This document shows positions 57,691 through 64,000 of a DNA stretch of 64,000 bases, in pieces. The position numbers and the translations under genes were made by a program. Each line of letters opens with the position of its first letter. The stretch's first letter is position 1. The DNA lies in assembly GCA_963971305.1 (NCBI GenBank), contig OZ020313.1, positions 54,136,203 to 54,200,202 on the forward strand. Reading direction: 5' to 3'. The notes below the pieces were generated by a model. It searched no databases, was not told where the DNA came from, and saw only the letters and a list, made by a program, of their open reading frames with translations. The DNA is from Arcuatula senhousia (taxonomy: Eukaryota > Mollusca > Bivalvia > Mytilida > Mytilidae).

Positions 57691-59187
57691 AAGAGGCTCC
57701 CAGGAGCCTGAATCGCTCACCTGGTCTTAATGTCAACCCTTTGAAGACTTTTGTATAGCTAAATGAGCTGAATGTTTAAGCAATAAAAAGCTTTTCTCTA
57801 TCTGCAATAGTTTTCATTCCAAAGCAAAAAACACTATTTTTCACCTTTAAAGGGCCAAAACCCCTTAAAGGAGTCATCTGACAACTTCGACCCTAAGAAG
57901 ACTTTTGTAGAGCTAATTAAGCTGAACATTTAAGCAAGCAACATCTTTTCTCTATCTGCAAAAGTTTTCTTTCTTTAGGCCAAAAACACTTTTTTATGCC
58001 TGTTAGGGGCCGTAACCACTATAAGGGGTCATCTGGCAACTTTGACCCTATGGAAACTTTTGTAGAGCTAAATGAGCTGAACATTTAAGCAAGCAACAAC
58101 TTTTCTCTATCTGCAATAGTTTTCATTCCATAGGCCAAAAACACTATTTTTTCCCTTTAAGGGGCTGTAACCCCTATAGGGGGTCATCTGACAACTTCGA
58201 CCATAGGAGACTTTTGTAGAGCTAAATGAGCTGAACATTTAAGCAAGCAACAGCTTTTCTCTATCTGCAATAGTTTTCATTCTATAGGCCAAAAACTCTA
58301 TTTTTTGCCTTTAAGGGGCCATAACCCCTATTAGGGGTCATCTGACAACTTTGACCCTATGAAGACTTTTGTAGAGCTAAATGAGCTGAACATTTAAGCA
58401 AGCAACAGCTTTTCTCTATCTGCAATAGTTTTCATTCTATAGACCAAAAACACTATTTTTTGCCTTTAAGGGGCCGTAACCCCTATAAGGGGTCATCTGA
58501 CAACTTTGACCCTATGAAGACTTTTGTAGAGCTAAATGAGCTGAACATTTAAGCAAGCAACAGCTTTTCTCTATCTGCAATAGTTTTCATTCTATAGGCC
58601 AAAAACTCTATTTTTTGCCTTTAAGGGGCCATAACCCCTATAAGGGGTCATCTGACAACTTTGACATTATGGAGACTTTTGTAGAGCTAAATGAGCTGAA
58701 CATTTAAGCAAGCAACAGCTTCTCTCTATCTGCAATTGTTTTCATTCCATAGGCCAAAAACATGAAAAAATGCTATTTTTCACCTTTAAGGGGCAGTAAC
58801 TCCCATAAGGGGTCATCTGACAACTTCGACTCAATGGAGACTTTTGTAGAGCTTTTGATGCTGAAGCAGTAGCGTGGCATCAGATTTCATCTATCTCTTA
58901 TACTTTTTGATTTACAAGCCAAAAACAGTAGTTTGACCCCCCTGGTCTATTTTTAGAAACGGCGGCCATGTTTTTCGACGAATCAAAAATCCCCACATCA
59001 GTTATGTGGGGGATACCCTAAAGTACCACCAGACCAAATTTGGTTTGAATCTGTGCAGCCGTTTCAGAGGAGAAGAAGTTTGAAGAAAAGTTAACGACGA
59101 CGACGACGACGACGGACGACGACGGACGACGACGACGGACGCCAAGTGATGGCAATAGCTCACATGGCCTTTGGCCAGGTGAGCTAA
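57690..59187 (-). mobile_element. Tandem-core element H5 inserted in LINE-2
   Basis: Left end AAGAGGCTCCCAGGAGCCTG then CGCTCACCTGG; right end CATGGCCTTTGGCCAGGTGAGC followed by TAAAAA. The core contains about seven monomers with a period of 154-155 bp (repeat starts at 57747, 57901, 58056, 58210, 58365, 58520, 58675 and 58840), then a unique segment and GAC/GACG repeats (59093-59140). The LINE frame stops at SLNK on the left and resumes as NGKSTSTDLISNE on the right. No ORF. Subterminal inverted CCAGGTGAGC plus a terminal hairpin fit a Helentron-derived (HINE, pearl-like) element. Confidence 0.75.
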
Positions 59188-61030
59188 AAATGGAAAATCT
59201 ACCTCAACAGACTTAATATCGAATGAAATGATTAAAATAGGAATGCCAGTACTTATACCCCCACTTCTGAAATTATTTAACATGATTTTTAATCAGGGTT
59301 CTTTCCCTAAATTATGGAATGAAAGTCTGATAACTCTGATACATAAAAAGGGTAATAAACTTGACCCAGCTAATTATAGGGGAATTTCCTTAACATCGAA
59401 TCTGGGTAAACTTTTTAATAAAGTCATATTTAACAGGCTAACAGAATTTGTCAACATAAATAAAATACTTTGCCCAAACCAAATTGGTTTTAAAGAAAAA
59501 GCCCGTACATCTGATCATATATTTAGTCTCAAATCTATTATTGAACACAACAAAAGTCAAAATAAAAAAGTTTTTGCTGCATTCATTGATCTCAGAAAGG
59601 CTTTCGACACAGTATGGAGATCTGGTTTATTTTATAAACTTCTCAATATAAATATTCCCTACAAAATTTTTAAATTCATTCAATCGATGTATCAAGACAC
59701 ATCATGTAGATTAAAATTCCCAAGCGGATTAAGCAAGAAATTTAACTCCTCTTGCGGAGTAAAACAAGGTGATGTATTGAGACCTATGTTATTTAATATA
59801 TACATAAATGACTTGGTGAAAGATCTTGCTCATAATACAGTTGATCTATTGGTAATTGGTAACACAGTAATAAATTCGCTTTTATTTGCAGATGACATAG
59901 TCCTCCTATCAAATTCAGAAAGGGGACTTCAAAAATCTCTTAATGTCCTACAAGGATTCTGCAATTCTTGGAAACTTCAAATTAATTCTACAAAGCCTAA
60001 AGTGATTGTATTTAACTCTAATGGTAAAACCCATAAAAACTTTTTTCAAATATGGTAACAACTTTCTAGAAACTGTTACTTCATACTGCTATTTAGGCAT
60101 TACTTTAAAATATACAGGTAATCTTAAAGTATCTGGAACTATGTTAACGGAAAAGGGTCGAAAGGCTCTTTACAAAATAAAAAAATTAATTGGATTAAAT
60201 AATCCATGTAGCTTGCTAGAAAAACTTTTTGACACTTTAGTTGTCCCAATTTGCCTCTATGGGAGTGAAATTTGGGGATTTAATTCAAGCCCTAGCTATA
60301 AAATTTATTTATTAAATTTCTGAAAGATATACTAGGAGTAAACTCCAACGCTGGATGTTTAGCAGAACTAAATAGACTACCCCTTAATGCAAAGATCACA
60401 ATTCAGGCTATCAAATATTGGTGTCACATTCTTGAATCAAATGGTACTCTTGTACAAAGTGTATACGAAGCAACAAAAGAAACAAATTCTTGGGTAAAAC
60501 AGCTGAAAAAATCTTTGAACAACCTTGGATTTTCATACATTTTCAATAACCCATCTCTACTGAAAATTAACATTCCAATCATTGAAAGACGAATTAAAGA
60601 TGTGACCCTCCAAAATTTAGAAAATGATATTAAAACAATAATAAGCTATCTTTCTTTAATAACTTTCACTCATCTAATATCAGACCTTAATATGTTGACC
60701 TTTGTAAGTTTAAAACAGATAGATCAACTCTGGCAAAACTAAGAATAAGTGCTCATGAATTAGCTATAGAAAGAGGTCGATATCAAAACATACCTAAACA
60801 GAACAGACTATGTCTCTGTTGTAATAATGGAGAAATAGAAGATGAAATCCATTTTTTTATTAATTGCAACATATACAACAACATAAGAAACAATTTTATT
60901 GCTAAACTAAATAGAATACTCTTATACATAACAAAAATTAATAATTTAAGAAACTGTATTATTTTCAAATTACTCAAAAGCAAATCCCCTACCATACTAA
61001 AACTTACTGCTAACTTTATACAAGAATGTC
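59188..61030 (+). pseudogene. LINE-2 RT and C-terminal Zn knuckle, broken
   Basis: An open frame of 276 codons (59228-60058) has NYRGISLTSNLGKLFNKVIF, FIDLRKAFDTV (motif A), GVKQGDVLRPMLFNIYINDL (motif B) and LLFADDIVLLS (motif C, FADD). A frame change near 60050 is followed by a second frame (NNFLETVTSYCYLGITL, to 60323). Further breaks occur near 60300 and 60690, then RLCLCCNNGEIEDEIHFFIN. At least three frameshifts make it inactive. Confidence 0.8.
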
Positions 61031-61229
61031 TATGCTCTTATATATTTTCGAGTACTGGAATGTGTGTTGGAAAGACACAGTTTACATATTTCCAAAATTT
61101 GACAACGTTTGGCTATTTCTTTAAAAATTGATAAATTTATCTGTTTGGTCATTGCTGTAATATATTTTGGCTTCTGTTTTGTTTTATCAAATCTTATATT
61201 CTACCGGTTTTCCAAGGTTTTTACTCCTA

Positions 61230-61271
61230 GCGTGTCTGATGAAGGTTAATCCAGAAAAGCGCTTCACACGC
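61230..61271 (+). ncRNA. Hammerhead ribozyme motif HHR7
   Basis: GCGTGT, CTGATGA, a short stem II (AGGTTAATCCA, only GG/CC pairing), GAAA, stem III AA/TT closed by GCGC, triplet TTC, then ACACGC. Stem I GCGTGT/ACACGC is 6 perfect pairs. The weak stem II makes activity less certain than for HHR1. Confidence 0.65.
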
Positions 61272-61626
61272 AGTGAAATTTTGCATCGTACATTTATCAA
61301 AATCATTTCAATATGTGGATCGTGTCTTTCTGGCACATATTCCATATTCTTTCGTATTTAATATTATTTCAGAGTTTGGCTTTAGTGCCGTGTGGAGGTC
61401 GTAGAAAGCTTCCCCGTGCTTCAGTTGTATGCTCTTATATATTTTCGAGTACTGGAATGTGTGTTGGAAAGACACAGTTTACATATTTCCAAAATTTGAC
61501 AACGTTTGGCTATTTCTTTAAAAATTGATAAATTTATCTGTTTGGTCATTGTTGTAATATATTTTGGCTTCTGTTTTGTTTTATCAAATCGTATATTCTA
61601 CCGGTTTTCCAAGGTTTTTACTCCTA

Positions 61627-61668
61627 GCGTGTCTGATGAAGGTTAATCCAGAAAAGCGCTTCACACGC
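61627..61668 (+). ncRNA. Hammerhead ribozyme motif HHR8
   Basis: Identical to HHR7 in all core and stem positions, exactly 397 bp downstream. Confidence 0.65.
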
Positions 61669-62074
61669 AGTGAAATTTTGCATTGTACATTTATCAAAAT
61701 CATTTCAATATGTGGATCGTGTCTTTCTGGCACATATTCCATATTCTTTCGTATTTAATAAAGTAGGCAAATTAAACTTAAAAGGGGATAATGAATTGAT
61801 TTTCTTTAATTCTTCTACAACAAATATCTACAACACTGTATAATTATAATAACAGCAGTATGATTATGTCTTGTAATAAGATTAATCTCAATCTTTCCTC
61901 TGTCACTCCAAACCATTATAATTGTAGTTTTTAGTAACCATTATGTTTGTAGCTTTTAGTTTTAAAATATGTTAGCAATGACCATTTATTGAAAATGTGT
62001 TTCGCTAATAAATTATGTCTTATGTCTTATGTCTTATATCGACTCCTAAACGGGACTTTTCATTTTATTTTACT

Positions 62075-64000
62075 AGTATTTTATTTTGTTGTTGTCTGAG
62101 AAAAAAATGATTTAATTTATGAGAGCAGCGTAAAGTTGGTTTCTTATTCCCGGTTCGAATTTGAATCAGGAACAGTTCCGATATTCATGCATATAAAAAT
62201 GAATAAATGCATGTACATGAAAATAAGAATTTGTTCCCGATTCAATATTAGAACTGCTATCTAAAACTTTAAAATTCCCTCAACATGCTCAACACGTCGA
62301 ACCATTCCTTTCTTTTTCGAGCAGCTTTCTATACGTTGCTTCCGTTGTCGACCCCCTGCCCCCCCCCCGAGGAACAATATCGCGATACTGATGGATGTGA
62401 GATTGAATGTTTTATGAATCTACATGACTGTGATGATGAAGATGTCGTTTTGCATATTGGAACATTAGGACCCAATTTAAGAGAAATTTCTTACCTCTCA
62501 TTAACCAATTTCCTACTCTCTCTAAGTATACCATTAGATGTTCTCAATAAACTGCAGTAAAATTAATAACCCTTTTATATGGGCGAGTGAGTGAGTGAGT
62601 GGGTGTTTTACGCCCGTGCAACGCTATATAGGTTATTTACAGGCGATGAACATGAAAAGGGTGATTAAATGAACATGAAATGATGATGATAAGTGAAATA
62701 TGGGGATGGGGACGGTAAATTTTGAAGAACCACAGGAAATGGGGAGAGGTGGGTAGGGGCGGAAAATTTAGCGTATGTGGTGGCACCGTGCACTACTTGG
62801 CAGTCACAAAGGGGTCTTTTACGTGCATGAATCATGATGGCACGCGCTACACACACGTTGGCCGCCTATGGTCAGCGATCAGGGTTTCCGTATTATAGAC
62901 CTGACAACCCCCACGGACGAGGGCCACCCTATACAGCCACCTAGGGTACACACTTGGTCGCTCTGCGGACTGAGCACTGACCCGACGTCAGAATCCCAAG
63001 ACCCTTAGTCGCGTCTTACGACAAGCTAGGCTATACTGCGGGCCTTTTCGCCACCCGGGCCCGCACGGGACCCCTTTTATATGGAAGCAAAATGCATTTC
63101 TTATATAACCTTTTTGTAGAGACCATTTTATAGTATGCTCAATGGTGGTTCGCTACAAAGGGGACTCGCATAGGCATATAGCTTGTTTCCAAATCCGGTA
63201 TAAATAAGTTGAAACGAAACAGCTAGAAATCCCCCAAAAACGAAAGTAAAAACATTTTCAGTTTTCCTTACCTTACGACGAAAGAATTTACTCAGTAAGA
63301 TAAGATTGTTTTACACAAAAACATGAAAAATGAATGGTTTCTATAACGATCATGTTAAAGCACTCACATTTTATGTCTAGACTCATCACATTCTTCTTCA
63401 CGACTTGTGGTGTATTTGGGTATTGTACTATCTGACTTATCTATCACGTGATATAAAAACATTTAAATACCAGTAAACTATAAACTGAAAAACAAATTAA
63501 ATGCGGTTAGATTTAAAAATTACAAAATCGAATCAAATGATAACCATATACTAGAACACGATGTATATCAAAGGTGTGTGCTTCCAGTGGAGGATTTAGA
63601 AAGGGCCCAGGTCCCCATTTTCCTTAAATCTTTTCACGGGGGGTCACTTCATTGGAATTGTGAATCTTTTATTCATATATATTTTATAACTGAATGTAAT
63701 CTTTATGAACATTTGAGATACAATCTGTATTTAGAATTAGATAACTTATTATAAACTTAAGAACTTTAAATAACTCCTCCAAATCTTTATGGCTGTTGTC
63801 AAATGAAGATATAAATATTACAACTCTAAGAAGAATGTTTTGAACTCAGAAGAATTTATTGTTAATTTAATATAATACTGATATGGCTCTGAACAGACTA
63901 CACATATATATATATATGTATTTTTGTTTTGTCTTGGCCCAATTATACATGTAAAATCATTGTATTTAAAATTATTATGCCCCTTGAGAGACCTCAATTG
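62075..64000 (+). other. Start of a fifth duplication unit
   Basis: From TATTTTATTTTGTTGTTGTC onward it follows the order of units 2-4: the GGAACAGTTCC block, CTTCCGTTGTCGACCCC, the TTTTACGCC repeat (62580-63070), and the spacer ending TGTGCTTCCAGTGGAGGATT (63577 onward). It lacks any RZ repeat. No gene is reached before the window ends, but another TRIM-like copy could follow. Confidence 0.6.

Larger units (their letters stand above)
61031..61757 (+). mobile_element. Family F tandem dimer with hammerheads
   Basis: Sequence starting TATGCTCTTATATATTTTCG repeats after 397 bp (61031 and 61428), giving nearly two units that share the 3' end TTCGTATTTAATA. It interrupts the LINE-2 tail. Other F copies are at 18290-18533 (plus) and 31537-31614 (minus, 5'-truncated). 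Each unit here carries a hammerhead motif. A tandem dimer with ribozymes one monomer apart is the expected form of a retrozyme or Penelope-type terminal repeat. Confidence 0.7.
56410..62040 (+). mobile_element. LINE-2 copy, interrupted by two insertions
   Basis: A non-LTR element starting within its endonuclease and ending with a 3' untranslated region and TGTCTTA repeats (62015-62036). It is split by element H5 (57690-59187) and by the ribozyme-bearing F dimer (61031-61757). It is related to, but clearly different from, the LINE at 32905-34902. Confidence 0.8.

Overview
The window looks like nuclear DNA of a marine bivalve, most likely a mussel of the Mytilus type. It is AT-rich, has no operons, and carries RING-less B-box/beta-propeller (TRIM-like) genes of the kind expanded in bivalves. 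It is packed with young Penelope-type and LINE retroelements, MITEs, tandem-core elements and a short repeat containing GACGAAACGCGCG that I associate with mussel genomes. The genus is inferred from recalled repeat content and has not been checked by a search. No tRNA, rRNA or CRISPR array was seen.

The only host genes I can support are four tandem, same-strand (-) copies of one TRIM-like gene, at 20681-22366, 29500-31185, 40796-42481 and 52776-54461. All four reading frames are exactly 1686 bp. Three are open for 561 codons; the fourth has one in-frame TGA at codon 471 where two sisters have TGT. Each encodes two B-box zinc fingers, a coiled coil and a six-bladed NHL-like propeller, with no RING. 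Differences between copies cluster in short patches that recur at the same place in each propeller blade, which suggests diversification of a recognition face. A splice-acceptor-like TTTTCAG (ATTTCAG in copy 4) lies three bases before each ATG, so an untranslated upstream exon is likely.

Layout. 1-9.5 kb: dispersed repeats, a foldback element, and a nest of Penelope-like (PLE) reverse transcriptase copies, one inserted inside a tandem-core element. 9.5-18.3 kb: a nested palindromic mosaic with inverted arms near 9751-11400 and 17020-18262. It contains a TTAA-flanked MITE and a 2751-bp terminal-inverted-repeat transposon (13406-16156) with a 5-bp target duplication. 18.5-64 kb: a segmental duplication array (about 8.8, 11.3 and 12.0 kb between gene starts). 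Each unit carries a PLE remnant, the gene, a conserved 150-bp block upstream of it, and shared spacer blocks. A fifth unit starts at about 62075. Unit-specific insertions can be read against empty sites in sister units.

The most notable non-gene signal is a set of hammerhead ribozyme motifs in two different tandem repeat families. One is a 337-357-bp repeat (minus strand at 36, 37.6 and 46.5 kb; plus strand at 51.4 kb). The other is a 397-bp tandem dimer (plus strand, 61.2 and 61.6 kb). Both have a 6-bp stem I and a 2-bp stem III closed by GCGC, the architecture known from Penelope-like elements and retrozymes. They sit beside PLE reverse transcriptase copies that could supply activity in trans.
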